From NCBI RefSeq assembly GCF_030812335.1, contig NZ_JAUSSN010000003.1, positions 186,001 through 250,000 on the forward strand: DNA of 64,000 bases, in the 5' to 3' direction. A program made the position numbers and the translations under genes. Each line of letters begins with the position of its first letter. Position 1 is the stretch's first letter. Positions 33,721 to 42,106 of the stretch are shown piece by piece. A model generated the notes under the pieces. It saw only the letters and a program-made list of their open reading frames with translations, was not told where the DNA came from and made no database searches. This DNA is from Pseudarthrobacter oxydans (GTDB taxonomy: Bacteria > Actinomycetota > Actinomycetes > Actinomycetales > Micrococcaceae).

Positions 33721-34740
33721 TTATTTTTTTCCTTGACGTGGCCCTTCCCCTGCCACCGCACGGTCCGCGGCGCCGATGTCGAGTGTGCCGGGCGGGCGTG
33801 TCGCAGCGACGACGACGGCTCCCCTCACCACGGCGCCGGCCGCCCGCAGCGCCCGGGCCGCCTCGGCCACCGTGGCCCCGGTGGTGAGCACGTCGTCAAC
33901 GATGATGCACGGCCGGCCGTTCACCTCCGGAGCGAACAGCCCGCGGCGGACCCGCATGGATCCCCGCACCCGCTGCGCGCGGTCGCCGCGGCCCAGCCCC
34001 TTCTGTCCCCCGGGTGCTCCCCGGGTTCCCGGGAGGCGGTACGCGGCCCCGGACAGCGTCTTCCCTGCCGCGGTCGTCGTGGCGGCCCGCGGCCCGGTCC
34101 TCCGGAGCGCATGGAGGGTCGTGAACCCGATGCGGGGCCCGGATCCCGGCGCCCGGATCCGCCGCATCCTGCCCAGCAGCACGTGGACCGGGCTGAAGCC
34201 CCGCTTCCGGTAGGCGCCGCTGCTGGTGGGCACAGGGACGAGCAGCAGCCCCGGGGCATCCCCGGCGGCGGCCCGGACGGCACGGGCCAGTCCGTGCGAC
34301 AACACCTCCGCGAGCTGTCCCTGGCCGTGGCTCTTGAAAGACAGGACGGCCTGCGCCAGCTCCGCCCGGTACGCGCCGGCGGCGACGACCGGAAGGAGCA
34401 CGGAGCCGTCCACATCCATCAGGGCAGGTGCGTGGGCCTCGGCCCGGAACGGCCGGGCCAGCAACAGCCGGACCTGCCGTTCGCAGCCGCCGCACAGGGC
34501 CAGATCCTCGGCGCCACAGCACACGCAGTCCACCGGCGCCGCAAGGGCCAGCACCTCGGCCGCTGCCTCCGCCGCCGCGTCCGCCAGCCGCGCCAGGGGC
34601 CGGCGGTAGTCCCCGCGATGTCTCGCCGCGGCCGTTGCCGCCGGCGCCAGATCAGGGTCGGTGCTGGCACGGGCCCGGCGGTCGCGGTCACGGAGTTCTC
34701 CGGAGGTCCTCACAGACACTAGGTTCCGCCCGCCCGGCAT
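33721..34740 (-). CDS. comF: ComF-family amidophosphoribosyltransferase
   Basis: A protein of about 339 residues with an N-terminal zinc-ribbon-like cysteine cluster (CVCCGAEDLALCGGCERQ; C72, C74, C75, C83, C86), a middle SFKSHGQGQLAEVL segment and the PRPP-binding loop CIIVDDVLTTGATVAEA near residue 275. ComF proteins are linked to DNA uptake in competent bacteria, but in actinobacteria the gene is a fixed neighbour of hpf and lpqB and its substrate is unknown. The start is uncertain: ATG 34740, or the GTG codons at 34719 and 34713. The frame opens further upstream but would overlap lpqB. Confidence 0.85.
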   Translation of the reverse strand: MPGGRNLVSVRTSGELRDRDRRARASTDPDLAPAATAAARHRGDYRRPLARLADAAAEAAAEVLALAAPVDCVCCGAEDLALCGGCERQVRLLLARPFRAEAHAPALMDVDGSVLLPVVAAGAYRAELAQAVLSFKSHGQGQLAEVLSHGLARAVRAAAGDAPGLLLVPVPTSSGAYRKRGFSPVHVLLGRMRRIRAPGSGPRIGFTTLHALRRTGPRAATTTAAGKTLSGAAYRLPGTRGAPGGQKGLGRGDRAQRVRGSMRVRRGLFAPEVNGRPCIIVDDVLTTGATVAEAARALRAAGAVVRGAVVVAATRPPGTLDIGAADRAVAGEGPRQGKK

Positions 34741-34838
34741 AGGGCGCCAGGGCCGTGGCACGGCATGTGGAAAAGTCGCCCCCACATTTAGCCGCCCGTT
34801 ACATTTATTGAGCCCCCGCGCCCGGAGGTCCGTGGCCC

Positions 34839-36560
34839 CTACCCCGGATAGGACGGGTCGACCGGGCCCTTGAGCTGCGGCGACCAGCCGTTGCCGAGCC
34901 GCTGGAAGATCCCTTCCGTGGACTGCGCGTAGATCTCCTCCCCGCCGTTCCCGGCGCTGAGCGCGGTCAGTCCCGGCCACGGCGCAAGCTGCAGCGGCTG
35001 GGACGAGGTGAGGGAGAGCAGCTCAGGGGTGACGGATTCGCTCGGGGAGCCCTTCATCACGGCAACTGTGGAGTCATCCACCCACACGCCCTGGTCCGGA
35101 TCGTTGGTCGCCAGCAGGGTCATTGGCACGGTGAGGTCTTTGGGCGTGCCGTCGGCGGCACGGACAACGCCCGCGACCTGGACCTTGGTCTTGCCGTTCT
35201 GCTCCGTGAGGACGAGGGCGCGGGTGCCCTCGCGGGAGACCCGGAGCTCCTTGACGGACCGTCCGGCTAGCCAGGCCGGGGACAGCGTCACCGCAGGGAC
35301 GCCTGAGCCTTCCGGCACGCCGACGGGCCGGTGCGCGATGACTTCCGTGGCGCCGTTGGCCCCCGGCCCCGCCGTCCAGACCCAGTCGTACCGGTCGAAG
35401 GACGGGCGGGTCAGCGTGGAGCGGGTGGTCAGCGCCCGGGCGGGCTGCCCGGGCACCACGGAGTACAGCGTGCCGCGGCCGGCGTTGAGGAAGGCCGCGG
35501 ACTGCGAGACGGGAGACTCCGCCGGGGCCCGCGGGCCCAGGGCCGAGACAGGCTGGATGTCCGGAAGCGGCGAGATCCGGTTGTTCTCATAGCGGACCAG
35601 GTCGTTGTCGCTGACCGCGATCTGACGGGCCGGGACGTTCTTGTCCCGGATCGGCGGAAGCACGGACCCGTTGTCCTCCACGCGCACCAGATCCTGGTTG
35701 GCCCGGAGCTCAACATTGATGACATCAGGCTGGCTGCGGAAGGTCAGTGCTAGCTGGGTCTGCATCCGCAGCCGGTCCTCGTTGGACGCCTCCACAAGGT
35801 CCTTCGCTGTGAGGTCCACCTGGGCGGCGCCGGAGACCACCGGGACGGACTCGCGGGCCAGCTTGATGCCGGAGGGGAAAGCGCTGACAACGGCTCCCTT
35901 CAGGTACGGGGCCGGACCGCCGAGCAGGGCGCTGGTCATCGCCTTGACGGTCTTCTTCTTGATGAACCACCGGACATCGGGCACCGCGTACGTGAACGTC
36001 GGGTCATAGAAATAGATCGGATAGGCGCCGTAGATGACCTTAAACGTCTCTTCCGGGATCGCCGTGCCGTCCGGGAGTTCCGCAATCCGCCATTCACCGT
36101 CCACCTCGGTCAGGGTGGCGGGGATGTTCTCTTTGGTGCCCTCCGGCAGCTGGGTCGCCACCCCGTCGGCGTCGACGGAGTAGGACACATCCAGTTCATA
36201 GTTGAAGACGTTTTCGACGCCGGTCGGCACGACGCGTGCGGCACGGAAGACGAGCGCCCGCTGGTCCGGCTTCCAGGTGACCGACGCTGCCTGGGTCAGG
36301 TACTGGCGTGCCACCGCGTAGTCGTCCTCGTAGCCGCTGCCGGCGAGGTAGAAGTCCTCGATGACCGCCTCCGGCGCGGCGCCCTCGCGCGGCGCGGACG
36401 GGAAGAAGACGGGGGCGTTCTTGGGGTTCCCGGCGCTCTCGTCGGTGCTTTTTCCCACCGGACCCGAGCGGGGGATCTGGGCGCAGGCGGTCAGCAGGAA
36501 CAGCAGGACCGCCAGTAGGGCGGCGGCCGCACGGGTGGCTGTCCGGGGGGAAGCGTTCAT
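34839..36560 (-). CDS. lpqB: Lipoprotein LpqB
   Basis: A 573-residue lipoprotein with signal peptide and lipobox LLTAC (acylated C26). A GerMN domain lies around 190-310 and a C-terminal region with beta-propeller-like repeats covers the rest. In mycobacteria LpqB interacts with the extracellular sensor region of MtrB and modulates MtrA activity. Its ATG overlaps the mtrB stop by four bases, so MtrA, MtrB and LpqB are made from one coupled operon, as in other actinobacteria. Confidence 0.95.
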   Translation of the reverse strand: MNASPRTATRAAAALLAVLLFLLTACAQIPRSGPVGKSTDESAGNPKNAPVFFPSAPREGAAPEAVIEDFYLAGSGYEDDYAVARQYLTQAASVTWKPDQRALVFRAARVVPTGVENVFNYELDVSYSVDADGVATQLPEGTKENIPATLTEVDGEWRIAELPDGTAIPEETFKVIYGAYPIYFYDPTFTYAVPDVRWFIKKKTVKAMTSALLGGPAPYLKGAVVSAFPSGIKLARESVPVVSGAAQVDLTAKDLVEASNEDRLRMQTQLALTFRSQPDVINVELRANQDLVRVEDNGSVLPPIRDKNVPARQIAVSDNDLVRYENNRISPLPDIQPVSALGPRAPAESPVSQSAAFLNAGRGTLYSVVPGQPARALTTRSTLTRPSFDRYDWVWTAGPGANGATEVIAHRPVGVPEGSGVPAVTLSPAWLAGRSVKELRVSREGTRALVLTEQNGKTKVQVAGVVRAADGTPKDLTVPMTLLATNDPDQGVWVDDSTVAVMKGSPSESVTPELLSLTSSQPLQLAPWPGLTALSAGNGGEEIYAQSTEGIFQRLGNGWSPQLKGPVDPSYPG

Positions 36561-38728
36561 GACCCGTCCTTCGTTCCGGTTTCGGCCGTTCCGGGGACGC
36601 CGGCTCCGGCACCGGCCGCACGGGCATCCCGCGTCCCGGCGCCGGACCCGCCGGCGGCGTCGGTCCCGGTGTCGTTGTCGGTGCGCGGCGCCGGCGAGTG
36701 GTCCAGCAGCAGCATGGTCCGGTCGCTGCCTGCACCCTGGAGTCCGACATCGACCGGCTCCAGCTGGAGGGGGGACTTCGTGATTTTCTCGCCCTGGCGC
36801 AGCGCGAGGGTGAGGCGGAAGTTGGCGCCGCCGCCTTTCCTCCCCCAGGCCTGGAGCCAGCCGTTGTGAAGTTTCGTGTCTTCGGCGGCGATGGACAGGC
36901 CAAGGCCGCTGCCTCCCGTCGTGCGCGCCCTGGCCGGGTCGGCACGCCAGAACCGGTCGAACACGCGGGCCGCTTCCGCGGGGGTCATGCCGATACCGTG
37001 GTCGCGGACGGCGACGGCCACGGCGTTGTCGTTGGCGGCCACGGAGATGTTCACCGGGCGTCCCTCGCCGTGCTCCAGGGCGTTCAGGACGAGGTTGCGC
37101 AGGATCCGGTCGATCCGGCGGTCATCCATGTCCACGATGATGCTGCCCGCGGGCGCGTTGAGGGTGACCTCGGAGCCGTACTCGGCGGCCACCGGGGCCA
37201 CGCCTTCCATCACATGCGACACGAGCTGCACGATGTCTCCCGGTTCGGCGTCGAGCGTGGCCACCCCGGCGTCGAAGCGGGAGATCTCGAGCAGGTCTGC
37301 CAGCAGGGACTGGAAACGCTCCACCTGGTTGTAGAGCAACTCCGCGGAGCGCTTGTTGACGGGGTCGAAGTCCCCGCGCGCGTCGTAGAGCACTTCGGCG
37401 GCCATCCGCACGGTGGTGAGCGGGGTGCGCAGTTCGTGCGAGACGTCGGAGACGAACCGCTGCTGCATCTGGGACAGCGTGGCGAGCTGGGTGATCTGCT
37501 CCTGGAGGCTGGCGGCCATGTGGTTGAAGGAGGCTCCGAGCCGGGCCACCTCGTCCTCGCCCTTGACCACCATGCGTTCCTGCAGCTGCCCCGCTGCGAG
37601 CTTCTCGGAGACCAGCGCCGCATGGCTGACGGGGCTGACGACGTTCCGGGTCACATACCAGGCCACGGCGCCGATGAGCAGCGCCAGCACCGCGCCGCCG
37701 GCCAGGAGGACGTTCTGGATCTCGTCGAGGGTCTTTTGGGCCGTATTGAGGTCATAGATCAGGTAGAGCTCGTAGACCGTGCCATTGAAGGTGACCTTGT
37801 TGCCGACGGCAATTCCGGGCCGGTCCTCGGTGCCTACCGGGAACTCCGTGGAGGCCCAGAACTGCTCCTTGCCGGAATCCTGCACGGCCTTGCGCAGTTC
37901 GGTCGGAATGACGCTGATGGTGAGCTGGTCCGACGCCCGCGATTCGACCCAGCGGTTGCGGGGTTTGGTCTGTTCCGGCATCGCCTCAAAGACGTACCGC
38001 CGCTGGATCACGGAGCCGCGGCCCTCGACGGCGTTCAGGGTGTCATAGACGAGCGTGATGACGCTGGACTGGTCGGTGACCTGGGCGCCGTCGAACGTGT
38101 CCTGGATCTGCTTGACGTTGTAGCGCGTCTCCGATTCGGCCTGGACGAGCCGTTCCTGGAAGAGGTTGTTGGCGATCTGGTTGGACAGGTAGGCGCCGAC
38201 GACGGCGAACGACGCGATCGCAAGCATGAGGGTCGTCAGCACGGTCCGGAACTGCAGCGACCGCCGCCACTTGCGGTGCAGGGAGCGCAGCAGGTAGCGG
38301 ATGCCCGGAAGCAGGCGCGACGCGCCGATGCTGACCAGCCGCGCCACCCGCACGCCCACGATCCGGGCGCGCTTCACCCAGAGCCGGGTGCGGAAGCGTA
38401 TGGACTGCCAGCCGTCGGCAAGGACTGCAAGGCGAGGGGCGGGAGGTGCCGCAGGGGGGCGCGTGCTGCCGGGTCCGGTGGTGCCGGCTCCGGCGGTGTC
38501 GGGTTCGACGTCGGCCGGCGCAGTCGGGACGGCCGGCTCGAACGGGCCCGCCGGGGCCCTGCTTTCGTCCGCGGCGGCGGAAGCAGGCGCCGTGACGCCC
38601 GGTTCGTGGAGGTCAACCGAGGTGCGGGCGGCGTTCTCCGGAGCGCCCCGGTCCAGCGGGGCGCTCACCGGACCGGCTCCGGGGAGGCCGTCCCGCGGTT
38701 CAGGAACCTGCTTTGTAGCCGACACCAC
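36557..38728 (-). CDS. mtrB: Sensor histidine kinase MtrB
   Basis: A 723-residue membrane kinase. A long Pro/Ala-rich cytoplasmic N-terminus (about 1-105) is followed by a span near 165-185, an extracellular sensor region, a second span near 340-360, a HAMP domain, the HisKA box [16 protein letters not shown] with H431, and an HATPase region ([12 protein letters not shown], then RDHGIGM). The C-terminal 60 residues are low-complexity Gly/Ala/Thr. It overlaps the end of mtrA and the start of lpqB. MtrB phosphorylates MtrA in response to cell-wall and division state. Confidence 0.96.
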   Translation of the reverse strand: MVSATKQVPEPRDGLPGAGPVSAPLDRGAPENAARTSVDLHEPGVTAPASAAADESRAPAGPFEPAVPTAPADVEPDTAGAGTTGPGSTRPPAAPPAPRLAVLADGWQSIRFRTRLWVKRARIVGVRVARLVSIGASRLLPGIRYLLRSLHRKWRRSLQFRTVLTTLMLAIASFAVVGAYLSNQIANNLFQERLVQAESETRYNVKQIQDTFDGAQVTDQSSVITLVYDTLNAVEGRGSVIQRRYVFEAMPEQTKPRNRWVESRASDQLTISVIPTELRKAVQDSGKEQFWASTEFPVGTEDRPGIAVGNKVTFNGTVYELYLIYDLNTAQKTLDEIQNVLLAGGAVLALLIGAVAWYVTRNVVSPVSHAALVSEKLAAGQLQERMVVKGEDEVARLGASFNHMAASLQEQITQLATLSQMQQRFVSDVSHELRTPLTTVRMAAEVLYDARGDFDPVNKRSAELLYNQVERFQSLLADLLEISRFDAGVATLDAEPGDIVQLVSHVMEGVAPVAAEYGSEVTLNAPAGSIIVDMDDRRIDRILRNLVLNALEHGEGRPVNISVAANDNAVAVAVRDHGIGMTPAEAARVFDRFWRADPARARTTGGSGLGLSIAAEDTKLHNGWLQAWGRKGGGANFRLTLALRQGEKITKSPLQLEPVDVGLQGAGSDRTMLLLDHSPAPRTDNDTGTDAAGGSGAGTRDARAAGAGAGVPGTAETGTKDGS

Positions 38729-39374
38729 GGACCGTCAATACAACTTCGGGGGCTTCCGGGTCGCGTTCGATCTTGGACCTCAGCCGCTGGACGTGGACAT
38801 TGACCAGCCGGGTGTCGGCGGCGTGCCGGTAGCCCCAGACCTGTTCCAGGAGCAGTTCCCGGGTGAAGACCTGCCAGGGCTTGCGTGCCAGCGCGACCAG
38901 CAGGTCGAATTCCAGGGGCGTCAGCGAGATGCGCTCGGTGCCGCGGCTGACGAGGTGTCCCGCCACGTCGATGGTGACGTCGGCGATGCGCAGCGTCTCG
39001 GGCGCCTTCTGGTCGCCGGGCCGGAGCCGGGCCCGGACGCGGGCGACGAGCTCGGCCGGTTTGAAGGGCTTCGGAACGTAGTCGTCGGCCCCGGATTCGA
39101 GTCCGCGGACCACGTCCGAGGTGTCCGCCTTCGCGGTGAGCATCACGATCGGCACGTCGGACTCGGCCCGGATCTGGCGGCAGACTTCGATGCCGTCAAT
39201 GCCCGGGAGCATCAGGTCAAGCAGCACAAGGTCCGGCTTGGCGGAGCGGAAAACTTCCAGCGCCTGCCCCCCGTCAGCGCAGAAGACGGGTTCAAACCCG
39301 TCATTGCGCAGCACAATACCGATCATCTCGGCCAGCGCCTCGTCATCGTCCACTACCAGAATGCGTGCCTTCAT
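38700..39374 (-). CDS. mtrA: Response regulator MtrA
   Basis: A 224-residue OmpR-family regulator. The receiver domain has the acidic pocket D9-D10-D11, phospho-acceptor D53 (LVLLDLMLPG) and K at KPF (about 102). The winged helix lies at about 130-222 (LTPLEFDLLVALARKP, VWGYRHAADTRLVNVHVQRLRSKIE). ATG 39374 is chosen because MKARILVVDDDEAL is the family N-terminus; the frame continues upstream through the tandem repeats and that part is not coding. MtrA controls division and cell-wall genes. Its gene end overlaps mtrB by 29 bases. Possible MtrA boxes lie upstream, suggesting autoregulation. Confidence 0.97.
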   Translation of the reverse strand: MKARILVVDDDEALAEMIGIVLRNDGFEPVFCADGGQALEVFRSAKPDLVLLDLMLPGIDGIEVCRQIRAESDVPIVMLTAKADTSDVVRGLESGADDYVPKPFKPAELVARVRARLRPGDQKAPETLRIADVTIDVAGHLVSRGTERISLTPLEFDLLVALARKPWQVFTRELLLEQVWGYRHAADTRLVNVHVQRLRSKIERDPEAPEVVLTVRGVGYKAGS

Positions 39375-39480
39375 ATGTATATATTCCCCTATTGAAATGG
39401 CTTTGTCGTATTCGGCGGCCCCCCGGCATGGCGCCGCAGCCACCCGGGCCGCAGATCCACGCTGCAGCGCGTCGTCCTGC

Positions 39481-39567
39481 CGGCTGTGACAACCCCCGCT
39501 CCATCCTGCCGGCTGTGACAAACCCCGCTCCGTCCCGCCGGCTGTGACAAACCCCGCTCCGTCCCGC
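39481..39567. repeat. Three 29-bp tandem repeats in the mtrA upstream region
   Basis: Units at 39481-39509, 39510-39538 and 39539-39567, with a partial copy before them. The second and third units are identical and the first differs at three positions. Each begins CGGCTGTGACAA, which on the mtrA strand reads TTGTCACAGCCG. This contains GTCACAGC, resembling the MtrA box (GTCACAgcg-like) reported for mycobacteria. They lie 107-193 bases upstream of mtrA and 50 bases before the divergent DUF4166 gene. Confidence 0.85.
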
Positions 39568-39616
39568 ATGCTGTGGACAGGTATACATCACCGGCCAGGA
39601 ACCCCAGGAGGATTCT

Positions 39617-40330
39617 TTGAGCACCCCGATTTACCAGCGCGCCCTCGGCACCGACTATGCCCGGCTGCAGCCGGAGCTGCAGGAGTACTTCTCGCTCACC
39701 CCCGGCTCCGGCCACTACGGCATCGGCGAGGGCGTGTTTGAGGTGGTCGGCTGCCGGCAGAAGTGGCTCCGTCCCCTGCTCCGCCTCGCCAGCGGGGAGG
39801 AGTCCTTTTTCCCGGAATACGGGGAGGGCATCCGGTTCCGGATCGAGAACCACGCCCACCTGGACCCGTTCGGCCGTTCCAGCCTCACGGCCCGGCGCGA
39901 GATCTTTTTCCCGGGCACCACCCGCATGTTCCACGACACCACAAGCTTCGATGAATCGGGCAGCCGGCACGGGCTGGTGGATTACGTCGGGCGGTACCGG
40001 CGCCTCGTCACGGACCTTAACCTCAGCGTCACCGCCGGAGGCCGGCTCCGCGGGGTGTCGGAGGCGTCACGGCTGTTCCTCGGTCCGCTGCGGATTCCCC
40101 TGCCCGGCGCCTTCGATGCCAAGGCCTACGCCGAGCAGTGGTGGGCGCCCGAGGAGGGCACGGCCGGAAAGCACCGGATCCAGGTGAAGGTGATCCAGCC
40201 GCAGCTCGGGCTGGTCCTGGTCTACGCCGGGCACTTCGACTACCGGCTGGAGCCATATCCCGGCGGCGCGGCCGCCCCGGGCTACCTTCCGGAGCACGCG
40301 AGGCCGGATCGCTGGGAAGCCCGCAGCTGA
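39617..40330 (+). CDS. DUF4166 protein
   Basis: A 237-residue soluble protein matching the DUF4166 family, with an early YQRALGTDYARLQPEL helix and several beta strands (RFRIENHAHLDPFGRSSLTARREIFF). It starts with TTG, supported by AGGAGG five bases upstream. Related domains occur alone or fused to saccharopine-dehydrogenase-like or other enzymes, but no catalytic residues are known to me. It is divergent from mtrA and shares its repeat-bearing upstream region, so both might respond to the same regulator. Confidence 0.8.
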   Translation: MSTPIYQRALGTDYARLQPELQEYFSLTPGSGHYGIGEGVFEVVGCRQKWLRPLLRLASGEESFFPEYGEGIRFRIENHAHLDPFGRSSLTARREIFFPGTTRMFHDTTSFDESGSRHGLVDYVGRYRRLVTDLNLSVTAGGRLRGVSEASRLFLGPLRIPLPGAFDAKAYAEQWWAPEEGTAGKHRIQVKVIQPQLGLVLVYAGHFDYRLEPYPGGAAAPGYLPEHARPDRWEARS

Positions 40331-40358
40331 CGGTTCCGCGTGCCGGTGCCGCGTCCGC

Positions 40359-40438
40359 GCTAGCCGAGCGCGAGCTGGTTGAGTCCGTCGCGGTACCGCG
40401 CACGGGGCTAGCCGAGCGCGAGCTGGTTGAGTCCGTCG
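40359..40438. repeat. 32-bp direct repeat at the end of the MetE-like gene
   Basis: The 32 bases at 40407-40438 recur exactly at 40359-40390, 48 bases apart. The first copy in transcription order holds the last codons and stop of the MetE-like gene; the second lies just after it. This looks like a recent 48-bp tandem duplication of the gene's 3' end. Confidence 0.85.
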
Positions 40439-41445
40439 GCCACCTGGGTCAGCCGGGTCAACACCGCCGTCGCGGACGACGGCGAATACCGGGCCAGCCC
40501 GTCCGAAGGCGTCACCCGGAGGGCACCCAGGGTCGAGGCCGGCAGTCCCAGCTGGCGCCACGGCCGCCAGACGGTTTCCACGACGTCGGCCACGCGGGGC
40601 AGCGCTGCGGCGGGGTTGGAGACGTCCAGGGCGCCGGCCCACAGCCGTTTGCCCGCCTCCACCGCGCCGGCGAGCTGTTCCCACTGGCGGGACGTCAGGG
40701 CCCGCAGCGGCACGGCAATCCCGTCGGCCCCGGCGGCCAGGATCCGGTCAAAGGGCGCCTCGACTTCCGGGACACAGACAACAACCTCGACGGCGCCGGC
40801 TGCCCGCAGGGCGTCGATGACCAGCTGCCAGGCGTCGGTGGCCTCCCTGCCCGGCACCGAGCGCAGGGTCCGGTATCCGCTGGAGGTGGGAATGGTGCCG
40901 GCCAGCACCGAGGCGATTTCCGGCTCGTCGATCTGGACGACGATCCGAGCCCCGGGGGCCGCCGCGGCGACCCGGCTGAGGTAGCCGCCGGCACCGGCCG
41001 CCAGTGAGGCCGCCAGGTCCCGCCGGGCGCCATGGTCGATGAGGGCACGTTCCCCGTTGTGCAGGTGCAGGCCCGCGGCGAGGCTGAGCGGACCGCGGAG
41101 CTGGACCTTGATGTCCTGCGCCGGGGTGTCCTCGGCGCCGATCACGTCGGCGAGGATGTTGATGTCGGTGGAGAGGGCCGAACGCGCCCGCTTGAAATCC
41201 TTCCCGGGCCGGTCCACGATCCGCCAGCCGTAGGGCTGGACGTCCACGGCCAGGTCCACCAGCAGGGACGCCGTCCGGCCGAGCGCGTCGGAGCCGACGC
41301 CCCGGTCCGGGAGCTCGGCCAGGAAGGGCAGGTGCGGGCTGCCGAGCTCGCCGCGGATGATCCGCGCGGCCTCGACCGGGTCTTCGCCGGGCCAGGGGCC
41401 AAGGGCGGTGGCGGTGACCTGTTCCGGCTCCAATGGTGCGGCCAC
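40408..41445 (-). CDS. MetE/UROD-like barrel protein, not a complete methionine synthase
   Basis: A 345-residue protein resembling only the C-terminal barrel of cobalamin-independent methionine synthase (MetE, about 750 residues). It has the VVQIDEPEIAS strand (about 170) and a C-terminal WAGALDVSN segment. The H-x-C zinc pair of MetE is not evident; the corresponding strand reads VVVCVPEVEAPF with a single cysteine. It may be a methyltransferase relative with another acceptor. It begins two bases after the chorismate mutase stop, so the two are co-transcribed. Confidence 0.72.
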   Translation of the reverse strand: MAAPLEPEQVTATALGPWPGEDPVEAARIIRGELGSPHLPFLAELPDRGVGSDALGRTASLLVDLAVDVQPYGWRIVDRPGKDFKRARSALSTDINILADVIGAEDTPAQDIKVQLRGPLSLAAGLHLHNGERALIDHGARRDLAASLAAGAGGYLSRVAAAAPGARIVVQIDEPEIASVLAGTIPTSSGYRTLRSVPGREATDAWQLVIDALRAAGAVEVVVCVPEVEAPFDRILAAGADGIAVPLRALTSRQWEQLAGAVEAGKRLWAGALDVSNPAAALPRVADVVETVWRPWRQLGLPASTLGALRVTPSDGLARYSPSSATAVLTRLTQVADGLNQLALG

Positions 41446-41447
41446 GG

Positions 41448-41930
41448 CTAGGCCGTGGCGGAGACGGCCGGGCCGGCCGCCCCGGGGACATGACCGGCGG
41501 GCCCGGGGCGCCCGGAATCCGCGGCCTGGTTCCCGGCGGCCAGGCTATCGGCGGCCAGTGAGGCTTCGTGGTCCTCGGCAATGGCCTCGTGGTGCCGGAT
41601 GACCTCGCCGATGATGAAGTTGAGGAATTTCTCGGCGAACGCCGGATCCAGGTGGGCCTCCGCAGCGAGCCGCCGCAGCCGCGCGATCTGCGCCGTTTCC
41701 CGGCCGGGGTCGCCGGCGGGCAGCTTGTGGGTTGCCTTGAGGAATCCGACCTTCTGCGTGGCCTTGAAACGCTCGGCGAGAAGGTAGACGAGGGTGGCAT
41801 CGATGTTGTCGATGCTGGAGCGGATCGACAACAGCTCCGCCATCACCGCAGGATCCACCTGACCGGCCAGCGAGCTGGCCCCGGGGTCATAGGAGTCGGC
41901 GTCGGGATGAGTCTGGTTCTGCTCGGTCAT
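41448..41930 (-). CDS. Chorismate mutase, AroQ class
   Basis: A 160-residue protein with an all-helical AroQ domain at about 30-118 (IRSSIDNIDATLVYLLAERF, KVGFLKATHKLPAGDPGRE, FLNFIIGEVIRHHEAIA). It converts chorismate to prephenate for phenylalanine and tyrosine. The Arg, Lys and Glu positions of the active site (R37, R54-region, K65-region, R75/E76 in GRE) appear present. Disordered Ala/Gly/Pro-rich tails flank the domain. No signal peptide is seen, so it is cytoplasmic. It lies upstream of the MetE-like gene in a two-gene unit. Confidence 0.9.
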   Translation of the reverse strand: MTEQNQTHPDADSYDPGASSLAGQVDPAVMAELLSIRSSIDNIDATLVYLLAERFKATQKVGFLKATHKLPAGDPGRETAQIARLRRLAAEAHLDPAFAEKFLNFIIGEVIRHHEAIAEDHEASLAADSLAAGNQAADSGRPGPAGHVPGAAGPAVSATA

Positions 41931-42044
41931 TGACCCAGTCTAGGGGCACCGGCGCTAATCACTTCTGCTGTTAAGCGACGGCGCCACGGCCTGCTGCACG
42001 GGCGTCCGGTGCGCCGTCGGATGCCACTTCCCCGGGTGCGCGAA

Positions 42045-42085
42045 GGGACATGCCCGCCGTTCACTGCGAACGGTGGGCATGTCCC
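42045..42085. terminator. Terminator after the peptide ABC importer operon
   Basis: An 18-bp stem (GGGACATGCCCGCCGTTC with one G-U pair) and a five-base loop ACTGC, 22 bases after the stop of the fused ATPase on the minus strand. It also faces the start region of chorismate mutase. Confidence 0.8.
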
Positions 42086-42106
42086 CTGGTGCGTTGCCGG
42101 TGCGGC

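Noticed and set aside
34741..34980. Extended N-terminus of the ComF gene
   Set aside because: The frame stays open but would run into lpqB and across an intergenic region, and the added residues have no family match.
39481..39567. Possible CRISPR repeats
   Set aside because: The 29-bp units are directly adjacent with no spacers and there are no cas genes; they are ordinary tandem repeats.
39375..39569. Extended N-terminus of mtrA through the tandem repeats
   Set aside because: MtrA proteins begin with the receiver strand at ATG 39374; the upstream translation only reflects repeat sequence.
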